Positions 16,082 through 24,193 of a stretch of DNA of 35,433 bases are shown piece after piece; the stretch's first letter is position 1, and the number at the start of each line of letters is the position of its first letter. The notes beneath the pieces were generated by a model. That model saw only the letters and a list, made by a program, of their open reading frames with translations, was not told the origin of the DNA and did not search any database. Origin of the DNA: Terrabacter aerolatus (GTDB lineage Bacteria > Actinomycetota > Actinomycetes > Actinomycetales > Dermatophilaceae); the NCBI RefSeq assembly GCF_007991735.1, contig NZ_BJYX01000033.1, forward strand, positions 1 to 35,433, written 5' to 3'. The translations under genes were made by a program, and so were the position numbers.

Positions 16082-16116
16082 GCGTATGCCGCGTGGCCCG
16101 GCCACTCGGCATACGC
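16082..16116. terminator. Bidirectional terminator hairpin built from an inverted CGGCATAC pair
   Basis: GCGTATGCCG at 16082-16091 pairs with CGGCATACGC at 16107-16116. Inside, GTGGC-CCG-GCCAC extends the stem after one mismatch. It sits 6 bases after the deoR stop and lies between convergent genes. The arms are two copies of the window-wide word CGGCATAC. Confidence 0.7.
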
Positions 16117-16229
16117 GCCCCACCCACGGGTGCGCCTCCACGGCGGGAGTGCGCCTTCCGCGCCACACTGGTGGGACAGACCCGCACCCGTGACGCGAGC
16201 GCGCACTCCTGACCGGACCTGGCCCGGTC

Positions 16230-18659
16230 TCAGTCCTCGACGACGGTCGTCATGACCCAGTCGCGCACCTCGGGCATGTCCTCGAGGTGCTCGACGATGT
16301 AAGCGTGATGTCTGGCGAGCTTGGCCTCGCACCAGGTCTTGAGCTCGCTCGACCCGCGCACCTGGCGGCCGGCGTTGTTGATGGCGTCCATGACGAGGGA
16401 GTATCGGTCGACGCCGTTGCGCACGACCATGTCGAAGGGCGTCGTCGTCGTGCCCTCCTCGCTGAAGCCGCGCACGTGGAAGCGGTCGGCATCGGGGCGG
16501 CCGTGAACGAGCTGGTGGATGGCGCCGTGGTAGCCGTGGAAGGCGAAGACGACGTCGACGTGGTCGGTGAAGAGCTCCCCGAAGCGCACGTCGTCCATGC
16601 CGTGCGGGTGGCTGCGCGCCCGGGGCAGGGTCATGAGGTCGACGACGTTGACGACGCGGACCCGTAGCTGCGGCAGTCTCTTCCTGAGGATCTGTGCCGC
16701 GGCCACGACCTCCATCGTCACGACGTCGCCGGCGCAGGCGAGCACCACGTCGGGGTCGCGGTCCCCGTCGTCCGTGCCGGCCCAGTCCCAGATGCCGGCC
16801 CCGGCCGCGCAGTGCGCGATGGCCTCGTCCATCGTCAGCCACTGCGGCTGCGGCTGCTTGTCGATGACGACGAGGTTGACGTAGTTCTTCGACCGGAAGC
16901 AGTGGTCGGCAACGGACAGAAGGCAGTTCGCGTCCGGCGGCAGGTAGATGCGGGCCACCTCGCCGCGGGCGTTGAGGACGGTCTGGATGAGCCCGGGTCC
17001 CTGGTGCGAGAACCCGTTGTGGTCGTTGCGCCACGCCGTCGACGTCAGCAGGATGTTGAGGCTCGGCACCTTGGCCCGCCACTCGAGCTTGTTGGCCTCC
17101 TGGAGCCACTTGCTGTGCTGCACCGTCATCGACGCGCTCACCATGGCGAACGCCTCGTACGTCGCGAAGAGCCCGTGCCTCCCGGTCAGGGTGTAGCCCT
17201 CGAGCCAGCCGTGGCAGGAGTGCTCCGAGAGCACCTCCATGACGCGGCCCTCGTGCGAGAGCTTCTCGTCCTGCTCGAGCACGCGCTCGGCCGTCATCCG
17301 GTCCGAGACGTCGAAGACGGCGCCGACCCGGTTGCTGTTGGTCTCGTCGGGGCTGAAGAGCCGGAACGTCGTCGGGTTGCGCACGTAGAGCTCGCGCATC
17401 AGCTCGCCGATCGCACGCGTCGACTCCTCGCGCACGGACGCCGGGGACGGCACGTCGCGGGCGTAGTCCCGGAAGTCGGGGAGGTCGAGCTCGGTCGTCA
17501 GGCGGCCACCGTTCGCGTGCGGCGAGGCGCTCATGCGCAGATCACCCGCCGGGTTGGCCTGCAGCACCAGCTCGGTGGGTCTGCCCGACTCGTCGAAGAG
17601 CTCCTCCGGCCGGTAGGAGCGCAGCCACGTCTCGAGGACCGCGAGGTGCTCGGGGTTCTCCTTGACGCCCGACAGCGGCACCTGGTGCGAGCGCCACGAC
17701 CCGGTGACCGGGATGCCGTCGACCTCCACCGGCCCGGTCCACCCCTTCGGGGTCCGCAGCACGATGAGGGGCCACCGCGGCCGCTCCCCCAGCGTCCAGC
17801 CGTCCGCCCTGGCCTCCTGTTGGATCTCGCGGATGCGGTCGTATGCCGTCGCCAGCGTCTGCGCGAAGCGCTCGTGCATGCCGGGCACGTCGTCACCCTC
17901 GACCTCGAGCACGTCGTAGCCGTGGCCCCCGAGGAGGCTGCGCACCTCGGCCGGGTCCTTGCGGCCGAGGACCGTCGGGCCGGCGATCTTGTAGCCGTTG
18001 AGGTGCAGGATCGGCAGCACGGCGCCGTCGCGTCGCGGGTTGAGGAACGATATGCCCTTCCACGAGCCCTCGAGCGGGCCGGTCTCGGCCTCGCCGTCGC
18101 CGACGACCGCCAGGGCCAGCAGGTCGGGGTTGTCCATGACGGCCCCGAAGGCGTGGACGAGGACGTAGCCGAGCTCGCCGCCCTCGTGGATCGACCCGGG
18201 CGTCGTCACGGAGACATGGCTCGGGATGCCGCCGGGCGAGGAGAACTGCCGGAAGAGCCGGCGCACTCCCTCGGCGTCGGCCGTCACCTTCGGGTAGATC
18301 TCGGAGTACGTGCCCTCGAGGTACCCGGCCGCGACGAGCGCCGGTCCGCCGTGCCCGGGGCCGGTGAGGTAGATCGTCTCCTGCCCCGTGTGCCGGATGA
18401 CCCGGGACATGTGGGTGTAGACGAACGACAGCCCCGGACTCGTGCCCCAGTGGCCCAGCAGGCGCGGCTTGATGTCGTCGGGCACGAGCGGACGTCGCAG
18501 GAGCGCGTTGTCCTGGAGGTAGATCTGTCCGATCGTCAGGAAGTTGTTGGCTCGCCACCACGCGTCCATCGACGCGATCTCGTCGGGGGTGGGAGCGGGC
18601 ACGGCAGCGGTCGTCCGGGTCTGGGTCGTCACGGCAGGGGCCTCTCGAGCGGTCGGCAT
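16230..18659 (-). CDS. xfp: Phosphoketolase (xylulose-5-phosphate/fructose-6-phosphate)
   Basis: A cytoplasmic thiamine-diphosphate enzyme of 809 residues, full length for the family. It splits xylulose 5-phosphate (and often fructose 6-phosphate) with phosphate into acetyl phosphate plus glyceraldehyde 3-phosphate or erythrose 4-phosphate. Family motifs: LLGHWGTSPGLSFVY near 67, GPGHGGPA at 100-107, SSPGGIPSH at 140-148, GDGEAETGP at 187-195 (cofactor pyrophosphate/Mg) and HLNGYKI near 219. In the C-terminal half GLFATYEAF and QGPGLIQ are present. ATG 18659 is used; GTG 18632, preceded by GAGAGG, would remove nine residues and is equally plausible. No acetate kinase or phosphate acetyltransferase gene is adjacent. 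It converges with the deoR gene and is probably a separate unit. Confidence 0.95.
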   Translation of the reverse strand: MPTAREAPAVTTQTRTTAAVPAPTPDEIASMDAWWRANNFLTIGQIYLQDNALLRRPLVPDDIKPRLLGHWGTSPGLSFVYTHMSRVIRHTGQETIYLTGPGHGGPALVAAGYLEGTYSEIYPKVTADAEGVRRLFRQFSSPGGIPSHVSVTTPGSIHEGGELGYVLVHAFGAVMDNPDLLALAVVGDGEAETGPLEGSWKGISFLNPRRDGAVLPILHLNGYKIAGPTVLGRKDPAEVRSLLGGHGYDVLEVEGDDVPGMHERFAQTLATAYDRIREIQQEARADGWTLGERPRWPLIVLRTPKGWTGPVEVDGIPVTGSWRSHQVPLSGVKENPEHLAVLETWLRSYRPEELFDESGRPTELVLQANPAGDLRMSASPHANGGRLTTELDLPDFRDYARDVPSPASVREESTRAIGELMRELYVRNPTTFRLFSPDETNSNRVGAVFDVSDRMTAERVLEQDEKLSHEGRVMEVLSEHSCHGWLEGYTLTGRHGLFATYEAFAMVSASMTVQHSKWLQEANKLEWRAKVPSLNILLTSTAWRNDHNGFSHQGPGLIQTVLNARGEVARIYLPPDANCLLSVADHCFRSKNYVNLVVIDKQPQPQWLTMDEAIAHCAAGAGIWDWAGTDDGDRDPDVVLACAGDVVTMEVVAAAQILRKRLPQLRVRVVNVVDLMTLPRARSHPHGMDDVRFGELFTDHVDVVFAFHGYHGAIHQLVHGRPDADRFHVRGFSEEGTTTTPFDMVVRNGVDRYSLVMDAINNAGRQVRGSSELKTWCEAKLARHHAYIVEHLEDMPEVRDWVMTTVVED

Positions 18660-18904
18660 CGTGCGTCCCGTCGAGCCTCACCGAGCCGGGAGGGTCCTGG
18701 CAAGGGGTCGGACGTCCCGATCCCGGCCACCCGGCATACGCCCTCGTGGATCGTCCCGGCACCTCAGGAAACCGTCACGGACTCTCATGGCCCCCTCGTC
18801 TCCCCCCAGGCCCGTCGTGGTCGCGGCGGGGTCGTCGTGGTCCGGTCGGGGACAGAGCAGTGGGCCGGCCCCCGTCGGGACCGACCCACCCCACTCCGGA
18901 AAGG

Positions 18905-19099
18905 TCAGCGGTCGAGGGCGTCCTTGACGTCCTTGCCCGCATCCTTGAGCTGCTCGCCCCGCTGCTTGAGGTCCGCCGAGGCCTGGTCACGCTCGCCCTC
19001 GGCCTCGAGTCGCTCGTTGTCGGTGACCTTTCCGGCGGCTTCCTTGGCCTTGCCCTTCAGGTCTTCACCCATGTTGCTGGCCTTGTCTTCGATTCCCAT
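18905..19099 (-). CDS. CsbD-family stress protein
   Basis: A 64-residue highly charged, helix-forming protein with the CsbD pattern: MGIEDKASNMGEDLKGKAKEAAGKVTDNERLEAEG is the family N-terminal signature, where KGKxKEAxGKxT and the L-x-x-x-G-x-x-Q/D-x-A-x-x-x block recur. CsbD proteins are small general-stress proteins without a known activity, under sigma-B in Bacillus. AGGGGCC before ATG 19099 fits a ribosome-binding site. It is divergent from the CDF transporter gene, with 132 bases between the two starts. Confidence 0.9.
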   Translation of the reverse strand: MGIEDKASNMGEDLKGKAKEAAGKVTDNERLEAEGERDQASADLKQRGEQLKDAGKDVKDALDR

Positions 19100-19231
19100 G
19101 TCGGGGCCCCTTTCGCCTTCGATCGGATACCTGTGCCCCTACCCGGTCGCCGTGGTTCGCCACCACGTCCGAAGCGGCAGTGACCGTGGTCACGCGTCGA
19201 TCTCGTCGGTGGTCTTTGCGACACTGGAGCC

Positions 19232-20284
19232 GTGACGACGATCCCGAACCCCGCCTCCGAGCCCCCCGCCGCACCCTCCCGGGCGCCGCAGACGCGAGAC
19301 CTCAGCCGGTTCGCCTACCTGTCCATCGTGGCCGCCGTCGTCACGATCACCCTCAAGGTCATCGCCTGGCGCATCACCGGCTCCGTGGGGCTGCTCTCCG
19401 ACGCGGCCGAGTCGGTCGTCAACCTCGTCGCCGCGATCGCCGTGCTCATCGCGCTCAAGGTGGCGGCCATGCCCGCCGACAAGAACCACCACTTCGGCCA
19501 CACCAAGGCCGAGTACTTCTCGGCGGCCGTCGAGGGGATGATGATCTTCGTCGCGGCGCTCGTCATCATGTACACCGCGGTCGAGCGCTTCCTCAACCCG
19601 CAGCCCATCGAGAACGTCGGGCTCGGTCTCGCCATCTCGGTCGTCGCCTCCGCCGTCAACGGGGCGGTCGCCGTCGTCCTGCTCCGGGCCGGACGCCGCT
19701 ACCGCTCGCTGACGCTCACCGCCGACGGCAAGCACCTCATGACCGACGTGTGGACCTCGGCCGGCGTCGTCCTCGGGGTGCTCCTCGTCGGCCTGACGCA
19801 CGTCGAGCGGCTCGACCCGATCATCGCCTTCCTCGTCGGTGTCAACATCGTCTGGACCGGCTGGAAGCTCGTCCGAGAGTCCACCGAGGGGCTCATGGAC
19901 ATCTCCATGCCCAAGGAGGACAACAGCGCCATCGCGGAGATCCTGTCGCGCTTCGTCACGCGCGAGGTCCACTTCCACGCGCTGCGCACGCGCGTCGCGG
20001 GGCACCACCGCTTCGCCGAGGTCCACGTCCTCGTCCCGGGCGCCTGGACCGTCCAGCAGGGCCACGACCTCGTCGAGGAGGTCGAGGAGACCGTGCACCG
20101 CGAGTTCGGCGACATCGCCCTGACCTGCCACCTCGAGCCTTCCGAGGACCCCCGCGCCTACGGCGACTACACCGCCGAGTTCCCCATCCCGACGCACGAC
20201 GACATCGTCGCCGCGCACGGGGCGCCGGGGACGACGGGGACGACGGGGACGCCGCGGCCGGGTCGGGGCGACGACGGAGCATGA
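19232..20284 (+). CDS. Cation diffusion facilitator (CDF) metal exporter
   Basis: A 350-residue inner-membrane antiporter. Six helices are predicted between residues about 26 and 215. Motifs: LLSDAAESVVN in helix 2 (D-x-x-x-S form, where Zn exporters often have HxxxD), HHFGHTKAEYFSA after helix 2 and HLMTDVWTS in helix 5 (HxxxD metal site). A C-terminal cytoplasmic domain with HFHALRTRVAGHHRFAEVHVLVPG is the regulatory ferredoxin-like fold. The substrate could be Fe2+, Mn2+ or Zn2+; sequence alone does not settle it. The tail contains a 9-bp tandem repeat. GTG 19232 is the only sensible start. The stop overlaps the ATG of the alkyltransferase gene by four bases. Confidence 0.92.
   Translation: MTTIPNPASEPPAAPSRAPQTRDLSRFAYLSIVAAVVTITLKVIAWRITGSVGLLSDAAESVVNLVAAIAVLIALKVAAMPADKNHHFGHTKAEYFSAAVEGMMIFVAALVIMYTAVERFLNPQPIENVGLGLAISVVASAVNGAVAVVLLRAGRRYRSLTLTADGKHLMTDVWTSAGVVLGVLLVGLTHVERLDPIIAFLVGVNIVWTGWKLVRESTEGLMDISMPKEDNSAIAEILSRFVTREVHFHALRTRVAGHHRFAEVHVLVPGAWTVQQGHDLVEEVEETVHREFGDIALTCHLEPSEDPRAYGDYTAEFPIPTHDDIVAAHGAPGTTGTTGTPRPGRGDDGA
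20227..20253 (+). repeat. Tandem 9-bp repeat in the CDF gene 3' end
   Basis: Three copies of GGGGACGAC (the last ends GCC) encode GTTGTTGTP in the disordered C-terminal tail. Such slippery repeats often vary in copy number; no function is apparent. Confidence 0.7.
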
Positions 20285-20793
20285 GTCCCACGCACGTCGT
20301 CGTGCCGTCGCCCATCGGTGACCTCACCGTCGTCGCCGAGGACGGCGCCGTCACGCACCTGCTCATGGATGCCGCGAAGTACCGACCCGAGGACCCTGCG
20401 GTGCTCGGCGAGGCCGGAGACCCGGGCGAGGAGCCGTTCGCGGCGACGGTGGTGCAGCTCGCCGCCTACTTCAGCGGCGCGCTGACCGAGTTCGACCTGC
20501 CGCTCGCCCCACGCGGCGACGAGTTCCACCAGCGGGTGTGGGCGCTGCTGCGCACGATCCCCTACGGCGAGACCCGCAGCTACGGCGACCTCGCGAGGGC
20601 GCTCGGCGACCGCAACCTGGCCCAGGCGGTCGGCACGGCCAACGGCCGGAACCCGATCGCCGTCGTCGTGCCGTGCCACCGGGTCATCGGCGCCGACGGC
20701 TCCCTCGTCGGGTACGCCGGTGGCCTCGACCGCAAGCGCTACCTCCTCTCGCTCGAGGAACCACCCGCCGACGAGTCCGGCCGCCTCTTCTGA
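20281..20793 (+). CDS. ogt: Methylated-DNA-protein cysteine methyltransferase, copy 1
   Basis: A 170-residue suicide DNA-repair protein that moves the alkyl group from O6-alkylguanine to its own cysteine. The active site is VVVPCHRVIGADGSLVGYAGG with Cys132; the helix-turn-helix region holds FHQRVWALLRTIPYGETRSYGDLA. The asparagine hinge NGRNP is present. The position that in many homologues is the DNA-intercalating arginine (ARAVG) is glutamine here (AQAVG), a common bacterial variant. ATG 20281 overlaps the CDF stop (ATGA), so it is co-translated with a metal exporter, an unusual pair. The second paralogue at 21395 is only about 40% alike by eye. Confidence 0.92.
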   Translation: MSPTHVVVPSPIGDLTVVAEDGAVTHLLMDAAKYRPEDPAVLGEAGDPGEEPFAATVVQLAAYFSGALTEFDLPLAPRGDEFHQRVWALLRTIPYGETRSYGDLARALGDRNLAQAVGTANGRNPIAVVVPCHRVIGADGSLVGYAGGLDRKRYLLSLEEPPADESGRLF

Positions 20794-20901
20794 CCCTTCC
20801 CTCTCCGGATCTCCGGTCGCCGGCGGGGGTCGAGCGACGGCGTCGGCCCGTCCGTCACACTGGGGACCTCACACTTCCGCGGGCCGGAGCGTCTACAGGG
20901 C

Positions 20902-21402
20902 ATGAAGCATCCGTTCGAGCAGGCCGTCACCGAGCACGGGGCCGTGGTGCTGCGCGTCTGCCGCGCCGTCCTCGGACCGGCGGAGGCCGACGACGCGTGG
21001 TCCGAGACCTTCCTCTCGGCACTGCGGGCCTGGCCCGACCTGCCGGACGACGCGAACGTCCGGGCGTGGCTCGTCACCATCGCGCACCGCAAGGCCGTCG
21101 ACGTCGTCCGAGCCGGCGCGCGTCACGCGGTCCCGGTCGCCGAGGTGCCCGAGGCCGCCGCCCCACGCGCCGACGAGCCCGAGGAGTCCCTGCCCGACGG
21201 GGAGCTCTGGGGCGCCGTCGCCGCCCTCCCCGAGAAGCAGCGCCTCTGCGTGGCCTACCACCACGTCGCGGGCCTGCCCCACCCCGAGGTCGCCCGCATC
21301 GTCGGCGGCACGCCAGCGGCTGCGCGCCGTGCGGCGGCCGACGGCATCGCGCGCCTCCGGTCCACCTACGCGCCCCACGGAAGGGTGAGCACCCATGTCT
21401 GA
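20902..21402 (+). CDS. ECF-type RNA polymerase sigma factor
   Basis: A 166-residue sigma factor with only regions 2 and 4. Region 2 spans about 5-75 (VLRVCRAVLGPAEADDAWSE, FLSALRAWPDL, VRAWLVTIAHRKAVDVVR). Region 4 spans about 105-155 (AVAALPEKQRLCVAYHHVAGLPHPEVARIVGGTPAAARRA). No anti-sigma gene is adjacent. Instead its 3' end overlaps the ATG of the second alkyltransferase gene by eight bases. ATG 20902 has only a weak Shine-Dalgarno sequence. Upstream, GGGAC (20863-20867) and CGTCTA (20890-20895) resemble ECF -35 and -10 boxes, but with long spacing, so autoregulation is possible but unproven. Confidence 0.88.
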   Translation: MKHPFEQAVTEHGAVVLRVCRAVLGPAEADDAWSETFLSALRAWPDLPDDANVRAWLVTIAHRKAVDVVRAGARHAVPVAEVPEAAAPRADEPEESLPDGELWGAVAALPEKQRLCVAYHHVAGLPHPEVARIVGGTPAAARRAAADGIARLRSTYAPHGRVSTHV

Positions 21403-22003
21403 CAACCCCATCCAGCTCCTGACCACCTCGTCGCCCGGCGACGACGAGCGCCTCGCCTCGTTGCACGCCACCCTCGTCGAGCGGGCGTCGGGCGAGTCCT
21501 CGCTCGACGCCTCCTACCGTGTCGTCGACTCGCCCGTGGGTCCGCTCCTGCTCGCGGCGACCGCGAAGGGCGTCGTCCGCGTCGCGTTCGAGGTCGAGGA
21601 CCACGACCGGGTCCTCGAGTCGCTCGGGGCGTCCGTGGGATCGCGGATCCTGCGCGGCGGCACCCGGCTCGACGCCCTGGCCCGTGAGCTCGACGACTAC
21701 TTCGCCGGACGGCGCCACGCGTTCGACGTCTCCCTCGACCTGCGCCTGGCGCGGGGTTTCCGTCTCACCGTGCTGCGCCACCTGAGCGAGATCCCCTACG
21801 GCTCGACCGAGAGCTACGGCGAGGTGGCCGTGGCGTCGGGCAGCCCGCGGGCCGTGCGGGCCGTGGGATCGGCCTGCGCGACGAACCCGCTGCCCATCGT
21901 CGTCCCGTGCCACCGCGTCGTGCGGTCGGACGGCTCGCTCGGCGGCTACCTCGGCGGCCTGCCGGCCAAGGAGCGCCTGCTGGCCCTCGAGCGGGCGGCC
22001 TGA
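21395..22003 (+). CDS. Methylated-DNA-protein cysteine methyltransferase, copy 2
   Basis: A 202-residue O6-alkylguanine repair protein with an N-terminal extension of about 40 residues compared with copy 1. The active site is IVVPCHRVVRSDGSLGGYLGG, Cys172. The helix-turn-helix region is FRLTVLRHLSEIPYGSTESYGEVA, and the arginine finger is kept (RAVRAVGSA). Its start lies within the last codons of the sigma-factor gene, so the two are translated together. This suggests that the sigma factor controls, or is modulated by, the alkylation repair protein. No Ada-type methylphosphotriester domain (four-Cys zinc site) is present. Confidence 0.92.
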   Translation: MSDNPIQLLTTSSPGDDERLASLHATLVERASGESSLDASYRVVDSPVGPLLLAATAKGVVRVAFEVEDHDRVLESLGASVGSRILRGGTRLDALARELDDYFAGRRHAFDVSLDLRLARGFRLTVLRHLSEIPYGSTESYGEVAVASGSPRAVRAVGSACATNPLPIVVPCHRVVRSDGSLGGYLGGLPAKERLLALERAA

Positions 22004-22092
22004 GGGGGACCGGCCACGGCGCTCGACGAGGTGCCCGCCGCCCTTCCGCCGGACGGGTGGGACCATCAGGGCATGCGCCCTGGAGAGCCGAC

Positions 22093-22641
22093 GTGACCTG
22101 GCCCGTGCATGAGACCCGTGTCGTCTACGAGAACCCGTGGATCAGGGTGCGTGAGGATGCCGTGACCCGCCCGGACGGGAGCGACGGCATCTTCGGCGTC
22201 GTCGAGGTGCAGCGCCCCGCGGTCTTCGTCGTGGCCCTGACGGACGACGACGAGGTCGTGCTCGTCACCCTCGACCGCCACACCGTCGGCACGTCGGTCG
22301 AGGTCCCCGCCGGGGGCACCGACGGCGAGGACCCCCTCGTCGCGGCCCGGCGCGAGCTCGCCGAGGAGACGGGGCTCGTCGCCGGGAGCTGGCGGCAGGT
22401 GGGAACGATGAACGCCCTCAACGGCATCTGTCGAGCGCCGGAGGTGGTCTTCCTGGCGACGGACCTGTCGCCCGCACCCGACACCGACGACACCGCGGCC
22501 CGGCGCGAGGAGGGCATCCGCGACGTCCGCCCGGTCCCGCTCGCCGACGTGCTCGGCCTCGTCGCCGACGGCACCATCACCGACGGCGAGACGATCGCCG
22601 CCCTGATGTTCGCGCTCGTGGCGCTGGGGCGCGTCGCCTGA
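22093..22641 (+). CDS. Nudix hydrolase (ADP-ribose pyrophosphatase-like)
   Basis: A 182-residue hydrolase. The Nudix box is PAGGTDGEDPLVAARRELAE then ETGLV, with REL-x-EE-x-G intact and the first glycine-to-glutamate spacing one residue shorter than consensus. The leading strands (VYENPWIRVREDAVTRPDG, FGVVEVQRPAVFVVALTDDDEVVLV) match ADP-ribose/nucleoside-diphosphate-sugar pyrophosphatases. GTG 22093 is the first start in frame after the alkyltransferase gene; an ATG at 22073 is out of frame. The substrate is a nucleoside diphosphate linked to another group, but it is not identifiable further. It may belong to the repair operon, since the gap to the previous stop is 89 bases. Confidence 0.9.
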   Translation: MTWPVHETRVVYENPWIRVREDAVTRPDGSDGIFGVVEVQRPAVFVVALTDDDEVVLVTLDRHTVGTSVEVPAGGTDGEDPLVAARRELAEETGLVAGSWRQVGTMNALNGICRAPEVVFLATDLSPAPDTDDTAARREEGIRDVRPVPLADVLGLVADGTITDGETIAALMFALVALGRVA

Positions 22642-22787
22642 GCGGGGGCAGCCTCTCGGCCACACGGCATACCCCGCGAAAGAGCCGGCGGGCGGGTGCA
22701 ACGGTTCGGCCGTCCCATGTGTCCAAGGGGGTGTACGACACTGACACGTACGCGATCGGCACCAGCGACCGGAACCGGCAGGAGCTC

Positions 22788-23291
22788 ATGAGACGGAGGG
22801 ACGAGGCGGCGTTCCGCACCTTCGTGGAGGAGCGGCAGACGATGCTGCGCCGACGCGCCTACCTGCTCTGCGGCAACTGGGCCGACGGCGACGAGCTCGT
22901 CCAGGAGGCGCTGGCCCGCGTCTACGTCGCATGGCCCCGGATCGCCACCGGCGCGGAGACCGCCTACACGAGGCGCACGATGATGAACCTCTACCTCAAC
23001 GACCAGCGCAAGCGTCGCCGTGAGGTCCTGACCGACGAGGCTCCGGAGCCCCCGACGACCGACCACGACCGCGAGCTCGCGCTGACCCTGACCGACCTGC
23101 TGCACGACCTCCCCGAGAAGCAGCGCGCCGTGCTCGTGCTCCGCTTCTGGGAGGACCTCACGGTCCCCCAGATCGCCGAGTGCACCGGCGTCGCCGAAGG
23201 AACGATCAAGAGCCACATCTCGCGAGGCCTCGCCGCCCTGCGCGGCCGGCTCGCCGAACCGCCACTGACCGGGGCAGGAGCCTTGCCATGA
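22788..23291 (+). CDS. SigE-family ECF RNA polymerase sigma factor
   Basis: A 167-residue sigma factor of the actinobacterial SigE (SigE-like, Streptomyces-type) group. Region 2: FVEERQTMLRRRAYLLCGNWADGDELVQEALARVYVAW; region 4: LHDLPEKQRAVLVLRFWEDLTVPQIAECTGVAEGTIKSHISRGLAALR. AGGAG stands six bases before ATG 22788, the preferred start. An in-frame GTG at 22719 would add 23 residues. The stop overlaps the next gene by four bases (ATGA); that product has one membrane helix and is the probable partner. Members of this group usually respond to cell-envelope stress or govern niche functions. Confidence 0.9.
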   Translation: MRRRDEAAFRTFVEERQTMLRRRAYLLCGNWADGDELVQEALARVYVAWPRIATGAETAYTRRTMMNLYLNDQRKRRREVLTDEAPEPPTTDHDRELALTLTDLLHDLPEKQRAVLVLRFWEDLTVPQIAECTGVAEGTIKSHISRGLAALRGRLAEPPLTGAGALP

Positions 23292-24154
23292 GCGACGACA
23301 CGACGCGGGGTCAGGGCGCCGCTCCGGAGGAGGGCGAGCTGCAGCTGCGAAAGGCGCTGTCCACGATGAACGACCTCGAGCCACCTCGCGACGACCTCTT
23401 CGCCCAGCGTGCCCTGATGCGCGGCCGCGCCCGCACGTCCCGACGCCGCTCGACCCTCCTCGGCGCCGCGGCCGCCGTCGTGGTCGTCGGAGCCGTGGGC
23501 GGTGCGTGGGTGACCTTCGACCACGGAGCCTCGTCGACAACCGCGAGCGCGGGTTCCGCCGGGGTGCAGAAGGACTCGTCCGGCAGCGCGGTCCAGGGCA
23601 ACGGGTCCCGGGGCCCCGAGTCGCTCTCCGGGAACGGCGCGGGGGCCGTCCCTTCGGCGCCGCCCGCTCGCGACACGACCCGCTGGTTCGGCACCCTGTC
23701 GACCCCGCAGACCAATGCCTTCACCGCCATCGAGCCCACGGTGGCCTCACGCTGGCCGCAGGTCTTCTCGGGGGCGTATGCCGTCGACGCCGCGGGTGCC
23801 CGCGTGGCCGTCGTGGTCACCCGCCACGACCCCGGCCTCGAAGCCTTCGTCGCCCGGGCGATGCCGTCACCGACCGATGTGGAGTTCGTCGTCATGAGTC
23901 ATTCGCTCGAGGAGAAGCAGAGGGTCGCCAAGGAGATCGTCGACCAGCGAATGCTGTGGCGCTCCAAGGGAGTCCAGATCATCGCCGTCCAGCAGGATGC
24001 CCGCACGGACCAGGTGGTGGTCCTGGCCGACGAGGGCCCCTCGCCGGGTCTCGTCGAGCAGCAGTACGGCGACATCGTCCGCGTCGTCCCCACCACGCAG
24101 ACGGCCCCGGGCAGGCTGCCGGACGGGAGCACGCTGCCGCCCCTGCAGCAGTGA
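23288..24154 (+). CDS. Membrane-anchored putative sigma-factor partner, 288 residues
   Basis: The layout is cytoplasmic (about 1-55), one membrane helix (about 56-76, STLLGAAAAVVVVGAVGGAW), a Ser/Gly/Ala-rich linker (80-130) and an extracytoplasmic domain (135-288). The N-terminal segment is short and charged, as in anti-sigma proteins, but the zinc-finger motif HxxxCxxC is absent. The outer domain has mixed strands and helices and a proline-rich end (LPDGSTLPPLQQ); I do not recognise the fold. ATG 23288 overlaps the sigma-factor stop by four bases. By position this is most likely the anti-sigma factor or sensor, which is an inference from context; no family match supports it. Confidence 0.7.
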   Translation: MSDDTTRGQGAAPEEGELQLRKALSTMNDLEPPRDDLFAQRALMRGRARTSRRRSTLLGAAAAVVVVGAVGGAWVTFDHGASSTTASAGSAGVQKDSSGSAVQGNGSRGPESLSGNGAGAVPSAPPARDTTRWFGTLSTPQTNAFTAIEPTVASRWPQVFSGAYAVDAAGARVAVVVTRHDPGLEAFVARAMPSPTDVEFVVMSHSLEEKQRVAKEIVDQRMLWRSKGVQIIAVQQDARTDQVVVLADEGPSPGLVEQQYGDIVRVVPTTQTAPGRLPDGSTLPPLQQ

Positions 24155-24193
24155 GACCGCTCTCGGTCGGTCGGCGCGGTTAGGCTGCTCGAC

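Noticed and set aside
16812-19235. 807-codon frame on the plus strand
   Set aside because: It is antisense to phosphoketolase and CsbD.
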